DNA of 64,000 nt from Mucilaginibacter sp. OK268 (GTDB lineage Bacteria > Bacteroidota > Bacteroidia > Sphingobacteriales > Sphingobacteriaceae): positions 186,001 to 250,000 of the forward strand of contig NZ_FNJV01000010.1 of assembly GCF_900103125.1 (NCBI RefSeq). The letters run 5' to 3'. Of the stretch, positions 35,668-44,982 are shown one piece after another. The notes beneath the pieces are model-generated. The model did no database searches. It was given only the letters and a program-made list of their open reading frames with translations, and had not been told where the DNA came from. Every line of letters begins with the position of its first letter. Positions within the stretch are counted from its first letter, which is position 1. Made by a program: the position numbers and the translations under genes.

Positions 35668-37530
35668 TTACCGGGTCCTTTTTTCTAATTCTTCACGCGG
35701 AACAATCAGCAATTTTCCTGCGGTAGCATTTCCTTTAAATGATTGCGCTCTTAATTGGTGGATGCCTTTGGGAATAACTATCGGTGTACCGTTGTAACGA
35801 ATGCCCGATGTATCAGGGTTGGTATTGTCAAGGGTATAGTAAATATTCAGACTGTCGATATCTGTGCTGAGAGAAACCAGCAACTGTTTTTGCTCATCGA
35901 GTTTTGCAGTCGCAAGCACATCAAAGGCTGCTTTGGAATAATTGATCTGCGCAGCATCTAAAATTAGAAATTGAGGCTCTAATTTTTTTTGAAAATTGGC
36001 CCAGTTTTGTTTTGCCGGTAGCGACCAAAAAACCTCTGATAATGCCAGGGAGCGTGGCCAGGTCATGTATTCGGCATGTCGCCCGGTGGGTACAGCTTCT
36101 GACCATAAATTACCCTGTCCGCCCAAAACCAATGTGCTGTCTATCCCTGCCGGAACGGGGTTCCATTGATACGCCGTTTTTAAACGCAACATATCATATG
36201 TGTCAGGTTCCAGTTGCGGATCGCCCTGGTAAAGATCTAAATAGGTATTGCTGCTGGGTGTAAAAATAACCTGGTGCCCTTGTTTGGCTGCGTCTATACC
36301 ACCCTGCATGCCTTGCCAACTCATCACTGTAGCTTCGGGGGCAAGCCCACCTTCCAGAATTTCATTCCAGCCAATTAATTTTTTCTTCTTTTTTTTCAGA
36401 ATTTTTTCCACCCTTTTTATAAAATAGCTTTGCAGTTCGTGCTCTGTTTTTATCCCCTGCTGTTTCATAAAATCCTGTACCACGGCCGACTGCTGCCAGA
36501 AATACTTGGTAGCTTCATCGCCACCAATGTGTATATATTCTCCCGGGAACAAAGCTGCTACTTCGGTAAAAACTTTATCCAGAAAAGTATATACACGCTC
36601 GTCTGCCGGGTTTAAGGTATTGTCGTCGATATTATAAAATTTACTTCCGGGGTTTACGGAGTAAATGTATCCGGTTGCCGACAAATAAGGATAGGCCGCG
36701 ATAGCTGCCAGCGAATGGCCGGGAACATCAATTTCGGGTACAATGGTTATATGTCTTTCGGTTGCGTAGGCTATAATTTCTTTGATATCCTGCTGTGTAT
36801 AATACCCGCCATAAGTAGCCTTTTCATTTTTTTGAGGCGGATCAAAAGACCACCATCCCCCCGTTCTAGGTACCCGCCAGGCACCCACTTCTGTTAAGCG
36901 GGGCAGTGATTTTATTTCTATGCGCCATCCCTGGTCGTCTGTTAAGTGCCAGTGAAAAACATTGAATTTATAGCGGGCCATATCATCAATATATTTTTTT
37001 ACAAAGTCTTTTGAAAAGAAATGCCGGCTCACATCCAACATCAATCCGCGCCATTTTAACCGGGGATAATCAACAATTTCTACAGCAGGTAAGTTAAGCT
37101 GCTGCTTATTAGCCTCGTCTGACAGAGAGAGCAGTTGCCGCATGGTTTGTAAACCATAAAAGATACCTGCCGTTTTGCGCGCCTGTAATTTTACTTCGCT
37201 TTCCGTAATGGATAGCTCGTAACCTTCATCATTGCCGAGGTTATTTAATGACGGATTCAACAATAGCCTGATGGAGTGTTCCGATGTAGTAGCTTTGTTT
37301 TTTACAGGCAATGTAAAACCTGTTAAGGTTTTGATCCATTCATTACCACGGTTGCCCAGCGTAGTAAGTTCGGAGTTACCTGAGGGGATGATTAAGGAGG
37401 TATGGTCGTCAATAACAAATGTGCCTTTGCCCTGAACCAACGATACCGGTTCGGGAATAATGGCCGTGTAATTTTGTGCATAAGCTGCCGAACAAAAGCT
37501 TAGGACTATGATGGTTAATATGGTTTTCAT
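35668..37530 (-). CDS. GH20 beta-N-acetylhexosaminidase (second)
   Basis: 620 residues with a signal peptide ending at YAQ. GH20b domain to about residue 150, catalytic barrel with FHWHLTDDQGWRIEIKSLP, IVPEIDVPGHSLAA, and Asp338-Glu339 in IHIGGDEATKYFW, then WSEAVPTGRHAEYMTWPR. A long basic tail (KKKKKKLIGWNEILEGGL in the barrel) is normal for the family. With the other GH20 in the locus it probably has a different linkage preference. Confidence 0.94.
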   Translation of the reverse strand: MKTILTIIVLSFCSAAYAQNYTAIIPEPVSLVQGKGTFVIDDHTSLIIPSGNSELTTLGNRGNEWIKTLTGFTLPVKNKATTSEHSIRLLLNPSLNNLGNDEGYELSITESEVKLQARKTAGIFYGLQTMRQLLSLSDEANKQQLNLPAVEIVDYPRLKWRGLMLDVSRHFFSKDFVKKYIDDMARYKFNVFHWHLTDDQGWRIEIKSLPRLTEVGAWRVPRTGGWWSFDPPQKNEKATYGGYYTQQDIKEIIAYATERHITIVPEIDVPGHSLAAIAAYPYLSATGYIYSVNPGSKFYNIDDNTLNPADERVYTFLDKVFTEVAALFPGEYIHIGGDEATKYFWQQSAVVQDFMKQQGIKTEHELQSYFIKRVEKILKKKKKKLIGWNEILEGGLAPEATVMSWQGMQGGIDAAKQGHQVIFTPSSNTYLDLYQGDPQLEPDTYDMLRLKTAYQWNPVPAGIDSTLVLGGQGNLWSEAVPTGRHAEYMTWPRSLALSEVFWSLPAKQNWANFQKKLEPQFLILDAAQINYSKAAFDVLATAKLDEQKQLLVSLSTDIDSLNIYYTLDNTNPDTSGIRYNGTPIVIPKGIHQLRAQSFKGNATAGKLLIVPREELEKRTR

Positions 37531-37550
37531 TTGCTTAAGATCGCCTTTTT

Positions 37551-37579
37551 AAAGCTTCCGGCAAACAACCGGAAGCTTT
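37551..37579. other. Hairpin between GH20 and GH18 genes
   Basis: AAAGCTTCCGG (37551-37561) and CCGGAAGCTTT (37569-37579), a perfect 11-bp stem with a 7-base loop. There is no T-run after it on the minus strand, so it is more likely a processing or stabilising element inside the operon than a full terminator. Confidence 0.5.
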
Positions 37580-37602
37580 GTGACAGATATAGGGTTTGTT
37601 AA

Positions 37603-39315
37603 TTATGGGCATCCGCTGGTTGTACTGGCTTGTGTACTCGCTGTATAAACTCCGCTGGTGATGGTGCCCGTATAAGTGGTACTCAATGATGCAACGGCAG
37701 TAGCATTACTGGCCGCATTATCCAGTTGCCAGTATAGCTTCAAGTTGGAAGCATTGGGGTGGCAGGTACCCAAACTTTTGTTCATCCAGGCAGAAATTGT
37801 TGACTGGCTAAGCGCGGCGTTCCAAACCCGTATTTCATCTATCTTTCCGCTCAGGTAAGTATTGGTAGATGAAGTGGTTTCGGAACCGGCCAGGAAGGCC
37901 GCCGTATTGGTGCTGCTTGTGGATGAAGGTATAGTACCCGAAAAAGTAAGCGTTTGCAAGGTACCATTGATATACAATTTAAGCTTTGACGCGTTGGTGC
38001 TTTGCGTACCATCAAACACCACAGCTACGTGGTACCATTGTCCCGCTGTAACGGCATTGGCGGCGGTGTAGCCATAGCTGTTACTGCCGTTACCCAAAAT
38101 CACGTATAAGGAATTATCCCCTCCTCCTGTTTGTACGGCAATGCGATCGGTGCTGGTATTGCTCTTGGCTAAAATGTTGTTCCAGGAGCCAACGGCATTA
38201 AAGTAAACCCATGATTCGAGCGTAAATGCAGAGGTGCTTTTAAGCTGGGTAACATCGCCGGCAGATATTTTTCCGGAAGACAGGGAAACCGCGTTGGTGC
38301 TTGAAGTTGTTTGCGGCGGGTTCATCATTTGAATGGCGTGGCGGGTATATATATTATGAACGCCGTTGGCTATCTGATAATACTCATTGTCGATACCGTA
38401 TGAGCCAACGCCACCCTTGGTCCCCTGTGTAGGTTGCCAGCTGGCATACTGATATATCTGTACCGGGTTATAAACATAGCTGGAGTTTTGACCGTCGCCA
38501 GAGCCATCTTCAAAATCAACCATCACCACAAACTGGTTGGGGTTAATGTACGAAGCAAAAGTGTTAAAGGTAGAGCTAAGCGTACTGGTTTGGCGCCAGT
38601 AGGCCTGCAGGAAAACATAATTGATTTTGGTGTATATCTGTGTAAAAAGGCTGTTGCTACCTGTTTGGTTGGTATCAAAAATGAGCAGTTTACCCGTTGT
38701 TGATTTTGGACCGAAGTATTGGCTCAAGGCATTCATCAACCCCACATCGGCAGTAAGCACGGAGCCGGAAGGGTTGCTTTCTACATCCAGGTCGATCCCA
38801 TCGTAGCCCATTGCGTTGTAGCTGTTATAAGTAGCCAATGCCCAGGCCGCGTAGCCTGTACTGTTATTTGTATAGTGATTGGTATAAGAGGTATCAGAAG
38901 TGGTATTGGGCAAACTGGTAGTGTTTACCACCTTGGTGCCCTTGGCGTGTAAAGCCGGTATATAAGTATTTTTTAAAGCTGGCCAGTAAGGGGAGCTGCC
39001 AGGTGTATAATCGGTAAAATTGCAAATAATATCTACACTATCCGGCATATCGGTCATGGCAGGTCCATTAACATCCCCGGATACTATTTTATCACCCCAA
39101 GTGCGGTAATAACCTACCATAAGCTGGTGGGCGCTGCTTTTATAAGCTATCAGCTCTGCATTGGTAGCGGTTACGTTTAAACGGCTTGCCGCCGAATTAA
39201 CTGCCGGTTGTTTTGTGCCATTGGTGATATCCTTTTTACAGGATGGAACATATACAATGAGCGCAAGGCACAGCATGAACAGCCATGTTTTAACTACAAA
39301 AATGTGTTTTTTCAT
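37603..39315 (-). CDS. GH18 endo-glycosidase lipoprotein with LamG domain
   Basis: 570 residues. The signal ends in VPSC (Cys26), so it is a lipoprotein, probably on the cell surface. The GH18 barrel carries YDGIDLDVES (172-180), which gives the DxxDxDxE motif with Glu179 as acid; also MVGYYRTWGDK and FLQAYWRQT. From about residue 340 a laminin-G-like (concanavalin A) module follows (FTLESWVYFNAVGSWNNILA, HVAVVFDGT, IDEIRVWNAALS). GH18 proteins in such loci usually act as endo-beta-N-acetylglucosaminidases that free N-glycans, or as chitinases. It is the only endo-acting enzyme of the PUL. Confidence 0.9.
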   Translation of the reverse strand: MKKHIFVVKTWLFMLCLALIVYVPSCKKDITNGTKQPAVNSAASRLNVTATNAELIAYKSSAHQLMVGYYRTWGDKIVSGDVNGPAMTDMPDSVDIICNFTDYTPGSSPYWPALKNTYIPALHAKGTKVVNTTSLPNTTSDTSYTNHYTNNSTGYAAWALATYNSYNAMGYDGIDLDVESNPSGSVLTADVGLMNALSQYFGPKSTTGKLLIFDTNQTGSNSLFTQIYTKINYVFLQAYWRQTSTLSSTFNTFASYINPNQFVVMVDFEDGSGDGQNSSYVYNPVQIYQYASWQPTQGTKGGVGSYGIDNEYYQIANGVHNIYTRHAIQMMNPPQTTSSTNAVSLSSGKISAGDVTQLKSTSAFTLESWVYFNAVGSWNNILAKSNTSTDRIAVQTGGGDNSLYVILGNGSNSYGYTAANAVTAGQWYHVAVVFDGTQSTNASKLKLYINGTLQTLTFSGTIPSSTSSTNTAAFLAGSETTSSTNTYLSGKIDEIRVWNAALSQSTISAWMNKSLGTCHPNASNLKLYWQLDNAASNATAVASLSTTYTGTITSGVYTASTQASTTSGCP

Positions 39316-39409
39316 AATAGGTTTTTTAAAGGTTTATAAATGAAGACGAAAATTTGTTAGTGATGGACTGTTTGGTGGATAGCATTTTATGAGTTACGAT
39401 GGTTTTGAA

Positions 39410-39435
39410 AAGAACCCTCCCGAAGAAGGGTTCTT
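39410..39435 (-). terminator. Terminator/attenuator between SusD and the enzyme genes
   Basis: AAGAACCCT (39410-39418) and AGGGTTCTT (39427-39435) form a 9-bp stem with an 8-base loop; TTCTTTTC follows on the minus strand. Located in the 175-bp gap after SusD, it would set a lower level for the downstream enzyme genes than for SusC and SusD. Confidence 0.6.
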
Positions 39436-39490
39436 ATAACCAACTAATCAACTATGCCGGTACTCACTCCGGCGATAGAAGTATTTTTAT

Positions 39491-41263
39491 TTACCAACCT
39501 GGGTTTTGTTTGATTTTAGGATTTACGGTAGTTTCCTGTAAAGAAATAGGTAACAGATAGTCACGGCCAGGATTAAAGTTGTAACCATTTGCCATGCTGC
39601 TTACTTGTGCATAAGGCTGTATATAACCCTGTGTATTAACAAATAAATTTTGACCAATAACAATAGTTGGCAAAACAGTTAAAAATTGCCTGGCTATTGT
39701 TCCTAAAGGCTGTTTATGAACAACAAGCGAAGGGGCGGCTGCCCAGCGGCATATGTCATCAAAGCGGTAACCTTCGCAGGCCAATTCAATTCGGCGTTCC
39801 CTCCTAACTTCATTAATAACAGGAGAAAGATCAGGAAACGACCATTTCGGGTCTGCTGTGATAGCGCTGAGGTTTAAATGCGGCATCTTTACCCGGTCTC
39901 TTATTTTGTTAATCGTGTTATCTGCATCAGCCTGGGTTAGTAAGCCTAATTCGGCGCGCGCCTCTGCATAGATCAATAGAATTTCGGCATAACGCATATA
40001 AATAACCCCGTCTGTACCTCCGGGACCGTTGTGGCTATCCTGGAAAAAGTCGGTATTGAGCCCTTTTCTGATCTGGAAACCCGTTGTACAATTATCGCCC
40101 GCTATGAGTGCCGGATATGTGAACAGCTTAATGGGAGTTGACCCTGGTACATTTGATATTACCGTATCGCCATATAAAAAGATGCTTTGCCTTAATCGCG
40201 GATCACGGTTTTTAACAATATGGGCCAATGAATCATTGCCTTTGTACTGGGAGCTTACACTGATAGGCTTGCCATCGTTACACAGATAGTCATCAACCAG
40301 GTTCTTTGATATACCGGTAGCCTCCGATCCATCAGAACCAAACTGATAATAGTTTTGCCAGTAAGTAGTAATGCCAGCCTGTTGGTTATAGGCTCCCCAA
40401 AACATGATCTCCTTGCTGCCGGTATAATCTGTTTGATTAAATAAATTGAAATAGCCATTGGATATACCCACATTGTCCAGCTGATATGTTCCTGACGAAA
40501 TAACCTGATTGGCTGCATCGGCGGCAAGTTGTAGATATTTTGATCCATTTTGCCCGGCTACACCAAATACATCGTTAGCATGATATTTTTCCCATGTGCC
40601 CTCAAATAAACACACCCTTGCTTTAAATCCCTGGGCGTATTCCTTGTATAAACGTTGTGACTGGGCTTTGCTTTTTGCAGGCAAACCCGCGATAGCCCTA
40701 TCCAGATCATTAACTATCGAATCAATAACCACATTGCGGGGCAACCGTGGTGCGTTTAACAGATCCTTATCGTCTATATTCAGGGGTTTATTAACCCAGG
40801 GCATATCGCCATAACTTTTAACGGCGTTATAATATAACATGGCCCTAAAAAAGTAGGCTTCGCCTAGATAGGGAGCGATGTCGCTTGCAGAGGCGCTTAC
40901 TTTTTGATAATTGGCCAAAAAATAATTCACATTGCGAATGTTGCTCCAGTCAGCATAGCCGCCACTGCCGGCAACAGTTAACTCTCCGTTCAGTCGGCCG
41001 TTTTCGGACTGGGGAACCATATTATCGCTATTTTCATCAACACTGTATATACCCAGACTACTGTATCCCCGGTAATGCGGAAAAATACCGTCCTTACCAT
41101 AAAGGTTGTTCATATAGTTCTGCAGGTCATTAACAGTATGCCAGTATGACGATTCGGTTAACTGGGTAGGTGGCGTTTGATTCAACAGGCCATCCTTTTT
41201 ACAGGAAGCAATGGCAAACAAGCCAATCGCAAAGAATATATATATGATTTTTTTCGGTTTCAT
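39491..41263 (-). CDS. SusD/RagB-family glycan-binding lipoprotein
   Basis: 590 residues. The signal ends in AIASCKK, so the protein is lipid-anchored. The family pattern is clear: helical TPR-like N-terminus (NDLQNYMNNLYGKDGIF, then AYFFRAMLYYNAVKSYGDMPWV), AEILLIYAEARAELG, and the C-terminal INEVRRERRIELACEGYRFDDICRW. It forms the lid over SusC. It starts 18 bp after the SusC stop, which is typical. Confidence 0.95.
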   Translation of the reverse strand: MKPKKIIYIFFAIGLFAIASCKKDGLLNQTPPTQLTESSYWHTVNDLQNYMNNLYGKDGIFPHYRGYSSLGIYSVDENSDNMVPQSENGRLNGELTVAGSGGYADWSNIRNVNYFLANYQKVSASASDIAPYLGEAYFFRAMLYYNAVKSYGDMPWVNKPLNIDDKDLLNAPRLPRNVVIDSIVNDLDRAIAGLPAKSKAQSQRLYKEYAQGFKARVCLFEGTWEKYHANDVFGVAGQNGSKYLQLAADAANQVISSGTYQLDNVGISNGYFNLFNQTDYTGSKEIMFWGAYNQQAGITTYWQNYYQFGSDGSEATGISKNLVDDYLCNDGKPISVSSQYKGNDSLAHIVKNRDPRLRQSIFLYGDTVISNVPGSTPIKLFTYPALIAGDNCTTGFQIRKGLNTDFFQDSHNGPGGTDGVIYMRYAEILLIYAEARAELGLLTQADADNTINKIRDRVKMPHLNLSAITADPKWSFPDLSPVINEVRRERRIELACEGYRFDDICRWAAAPSLVVHKQPLGTIARQFLTVLPTIVIGQNLFVNTQGYIQPYAQVSSMANGYNFNPGRDYLLPISLQETTVNPKIKQNPGW

Positions 41264-41281
41264 AGCTCAAATTTTATATGA

Positions 41282-44200
41282 TTATTTAATATTCATTTGT
41301 AAACCAAAAGAATAGACGCGTTGTAAAGGATAGATCTTTTCATCAGACTGCAATAGTTCCGGATCTACATACTGGTGTTTAAATGCTCCGGTAAACGTGA
41401 GGGCATTATCAACACTGCCATATAATTTTAATCGGTAAACATGGAATTTTTGAGTAAGCCTATCCGGGAAAGTGTAGCCCAGTTGCACGTTCTTCAGACG
41501 CATATACGCCGTATTGAGCAGGTAGCCCGATTGTGCAATTTGATTTTTACTGCTTCCATTATTGATATCCAATCTTGGGAAGTATCCGTTAGGATTAATG
41601 GTCGACCACCTGTCATCAAGCTTAGGGGTCACCGTGCTTTGATATTGTGAGGTCAATCCCCAGAAATAGTTGTTGGTCGGCACATAATCGGCATGACCTT
41701 GTCCCTGAATAAACAGACTAAAATCTATCCCCTTCCAGGTTATGCCTGTTGTGAAACCATATAAATATTTTGGTGTACTGTTACCTATAATGGTACGGTC
41801 ACCGGGATCACCAACGGTGTTGCTGCCGTAAGTGATCTTTCCATCACCGTTAAGATCTGCATATTGGATATCTCCGGGCTTGTAGCCACTTGCATTGATA
41901 GCGTTTTGGTTTGGCGCGCTGTTAACCTGATCCTGTGTCTGAAACTTTCCAACGGTTTTAAAGCCCCATATAGCGCCCAGTTGTTCGCCAACGTAAGGTT
42001 GGTTGATGAATTTTTGCGCATTAGCATCGTATTTGGTGATTTTGCCCGAATAATGACTGATGTTTGCACGCGCCATTACACCTACGGAACCAAACTGATG
42101 TTTCCAGGAGGCGGTCAGATCCCAGCCTTTGGTGCTTGATGAAGCATTATTAACCGTTGGTGGCGCAATACCTAGTGGGCCCGGGTATGTGCTTGAAGGG
42201 GCAAACTGATCGGTTATTTTTTTATTATACCAGTCGGCAGTAATGCTAAAATCGGTCAGGAAATCAACATCAACACCAATATCAAGCATAGATGGTTTTG
42301 CCCAGGTTAATGTAGGACTTATTAAGCTGCCCGGATTAGAAACATAAGGTAAACGGCCGCCACTACCTGGGTTAAATATCCATTGACTGTTGGTTGCCGG
42401 ATTGGTTTGTAAATTGCTTAAATACGGGTAATAAACTGGTGTTGAAGCATTCAGGAAATAAGAAATGTCTCCTAAGCCACCATAGGATGCTCTGAATTTC
42501 AGATTGTTGATCCATTTTTCAAGTGGTTTAAAAAAATCTTCTTTCGAAATGTTCCATCCTACAGATCCGGAGCTGAATAAATGATAACGCGTATTTTGCG
42601 GGAACAAGGAAGTACCCATATAACTGGCGTTGCCTTCAATCAGGTACTTTTCTTTGTAGTTATAGTTTATCCTGCCTATGGTGCTATTGGTGGCCCAGCT
42701 ATAGCCTCCGCCATCTGTTGTTGATGGGGTTGTGCCGCTGGTAAGCGCCAGCGACGGCTGATTGGTACTATAGAGATATTGATTATAGCCGCTCAGGTTT
42801 GAATAGGTTTTTTGCTCTGTTTGCTCACCTACCAGTATTTTAAAGTAATGACCTCCTATTTGCTTTTCATAACTGGTAAAAACATTGTAGTTATAATAGC
42901 TGGTTAATCCATAATTTTCATTGATGGATGATATGGTATTGCTTAACGTTTGCGGATTATTAGGTGTAGAATAGTAATAAGGCAAAACAGTTGAAGTGAT
43001 GTTATAGGTATTATAATCATAGCTATAGTGACCGGTGATATCCCAGCCGGTAATTGGCTTAATCGTGATATCGCCGCTTATGCGGCTATTGTTGGTACGG
43101 CTGTTATTTGTACCGCCCTGTTGTAGTTGAGGTATGTATGAATTGGAATCATATCCGCCATTCGGATCAATTAAGGCAATAATTGGCCATATCCTGGCTA
43201 CCTGGTGAAAAAAGTTATAACCGGTATTGGCACCACCGTTATAAGGGTAGTGGTCATTCTCCTGAGAAAAGGACGTTTTTAAGCTAAAAGTTACATACTT
43301 GTTGAGATCAGCTGTTAAATTCGCCCTGATATTATTGCGCTGGTAGCTGTCATCGGCGTAATTAAACAAACCATTTTTTTTGGTCGATCCCAATCCAATA
43401 AAATAGGTTATTTTATCGCTGCCACCATCAATGCTCAGGTTATGTTGCTGGCTGGGTGCCCATCTTTTAATATAAGTTTTAAACCAGTCGTTATTGGCAT
43501 TGCCAAATACCGGATCATAGGTAGCCCAGTTATTACTGCCGGGTACCGGAATAGTAGTAGGGGTATTTCCGGGGTCGGCTATGTAAGCTTTGATCCTTTT
43601 TATGGCGTCATCAGTTATCAGCGGAGGTAAACCGGCGTTGGCATAGGCCTCGTTATAGGTGTTTGCCCAAACCAATGAATTAGACATTACCGGCTGATTC
43701 AGTGGTTGTGCATAAGAGAAGTTATTGGAATAACTTAAACGGGCGGGCTGATTTTTTTTGCCTTGTTTGGTAGTGATCAATAATACGCCGTTAGGAGCCC
43801 TGGAGCCGTAAACAGCCGATGAGGCCGCATCTTTGAGCAAACTAATGCTTTCAATATCATTAACATTGATGGAGTTAATATCTGTTTCCACCCCATCCAC
43901 CAGGATCAATGGACTTGCTAACTGGCCCCCATAACCTGTAAAACCACGTACGTTGATACTTTTTTTAGCATCGGGAGAACCGCCGCCATAATTGGTGGTT
44001 ACGTTTAAGTTGGCCATCATACCCTGTAAGGCATCGCCAACATTGGTTACCGGTCTGTTTTGCAGGTCCTTGCCTTTTATCTGGTCAACCGCGCCGGTAA
44101 GGTCCACTTTTTTCTGGGTACCAAAACCAACCACAACCACCTCATTCAGATCACTTTTTCGCGGTATTAACTGAACGTTGATATCAGTGCGGCCATTAAT

Positions 44201-44776
44201 TGCAATTTCCTGGGGCTCGTAACCAACAAAGCTAAAAACAAGTGTACCACTGGCCTCGGGCAAGGATAATGCATAATTGCCTTTGCTATCCGTAGCCATG
44301 GATATAGAGGATGCTTTCAGCTTAACGGTTACGCCGGGTAATGGCAGTCCGTTTTCGTCATTTACCTGGCCCTTAACCATTACATTGACAACCTGTACTG
44401 CCGGTGCCTGTATGTTCCTTTTTTGAACTACTATGGTTTTATCAACAATGGTATAAGTTAAAGGCTGGCCCTTAAAGCACTCGGTAAGTGCCTCCTGTAA
44501 AGTGGCATGATCTAATGAAATATCAATGTTGTGCGTACTGCGCAATACTTCGTCTTCGTACCAAATAATGTATTTGGTTTGCTTTTGTATGGCAGTAAAA
44601 ACCTTTTTGATGGAAATGTTTTTTTCTGAAAGCGTTACTTGCTGCGCAAATCCTGTAGCCGATGCCTGTAAACAGGCCAATGTCATAAAAAAAACTACAA
44701 ATTTCATAACCATGAAAATTTTAATGAGTGGCCTTTGCTTAAAAAACAAAGGCTTAAAAAGAGTATAAAAATTCAT
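41282..44776 (-). CDS. SusC/RagA-family TonB-linked outer-membrane protein
   Basis: 1164 residues. It has a long N-terminal signal with MVMKFVVFFMTLACLQAS, an STN domain (IQKQTKYIIWYEDEVL, LQEALTECFKGQPLTYTIV), a carboxypeptidase-regulatory domain (GQVNDENGLPLPGVTVKLK), the plug with the RagA signature (VVVVGFGTQKKVDLTGAVDQI, LILVDGVETDINSINVNDIE), and a barrel. The STN domain means it senses its glycan and triggers the ECF system encoded upstream. It lies 206 bp from FecR, a gap with a plus-strand terminator. Confidence 0.95.
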   Translation of the reverse strand: MNFYTLFKPLFFKQRPLIKIFMVMKFVVFFMTLACLQASATGFAQQVTLSEKNISIKKVFTAIQKQTKYIIWYEDEVLRSTHNIDISLDHATLQEALTECFKGQPLTYTIVDKTIVVQKRNIQAPAVQVVNVMVKGQVNDENGLPLPGVTVKLKASSISMATDSKGNYALSLPEASGTLVFSFVGYEPQEIAINGRTDINVQLIPRKSDLNEVVVVGFGTQKKVDLTGAVDQIKGKDLQNRPVTNVGDALQGMMANLNVTTNYGGGSPDAKKSINVRGFTGYGGQLASPLILVDGVETDINSINVNDIESISLLKDAASSAVYGSRAPNGVLLITTKQGKKNQPARLSYSNNFSYAQPLNQPVMSNSLVWANTYNEAYANAGLPPLITDDAIKRIKAYIADPGNTPTTIPVPGSNNWATYDPVFGNANNDWFKTYIKRWAPSQQHNLSIDGGSDKITYFIGLGSTKKNGLFNYADDSYQRNNIRANLTADLNKYVTFSLKTSFSQENDHYPYNGGANTGYNFFHQVARIWPIIALIDPNGGYDSNSYIPQLQQGGTNNSRTNNSRISGDITIKPITGWDITGHYSYDYNTYNITSTVLPYYYSTPNNPQTLSNTISSINENYGLTSYYNYNVFTSYEKQIGGHYFKILVGEQTEQKTYSNLSGYNQYLYSTNQPSLALTSGTTPSTTDGGGYSWATNSTIGRINYNYKEKYLIEGNASYMGTSLFPQNTRYHLFSSGSVGWNISKEDFFKPLEKWINNLKFRASYGGLGDISYFLNASTPVYYPYLSNLQTNPATNSQWIFNPGSGGRLPYVSNPGSLISPTLTWAKPSMLDIGVDVDFLTDFSITADWYNKKITDQFAPSSTYPGPLGIAPPTVNNASSSTKGWDLTASWKHQFGSVGVMARANISHYSGKITKYDANAQKFINQPYVGEQLGAIWGFKTVGKFQTQDQVNSAPNQNAINASGYKPGDIQYADLNGDGKITYGSNTVGDPGDRTIIGNSTPKYLYGFTTGITWKGIDFSLFIQGQGHADYVPTNNYFWGLTSQYQSTVTPKLDDRWSTINPNGYFPRLDINNGSSKNQIAQSGYLLNTAYMRLKNVQLGYTFPDRLTQKFHVYRLKLYGSVDNALTFTGAFKHQYVDPELLQSDEKIYPLQRVYSFGLQMNIK

Positions 44777-44863
44777 ACTTTAGGAGTTAGGTTAACTGAA
44801 TAGATTATCTGAAACTGGATTTTTTATCCCGACAAAATCGGGAAGGGGTTAACCAAATATTAG

Positions 44864-44895
44864 CCGGCGGTGTTGGTAGCACTGCCGGTTTTTTT
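44864..44895 (+). terminator. Plus-strand terminator in the FecR-SusC gap
   Basis: CCGGCGGTG (44864-44872) pairs with CACTGCCGG (44880-44888), one G-U pair, and seven T residues follow (44889-44895). It is a good intrinsic terminator for the plus strand, yet every annotated gene around it is on the minus strand. It would end a transcript running antisense to the SusC leader. Confidence 0.75.
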
Positions 44896-44982
44896 CTGGT
44901 AACCGCATGGTGGGATTGGGGTATCTTTTATGCCATATCTGTTGTTGTTTAGGGTGATTAAATCAATTAAGTTTAATAAGGT

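Noticed and set aside
44854-44861. AATATTTG on the minus strand as SusC promoter -7 box
   Set aside because: Only one base off TAnnTTTG, but there is no -33 partner and ECF promoters differ from the housekeeping consensus.
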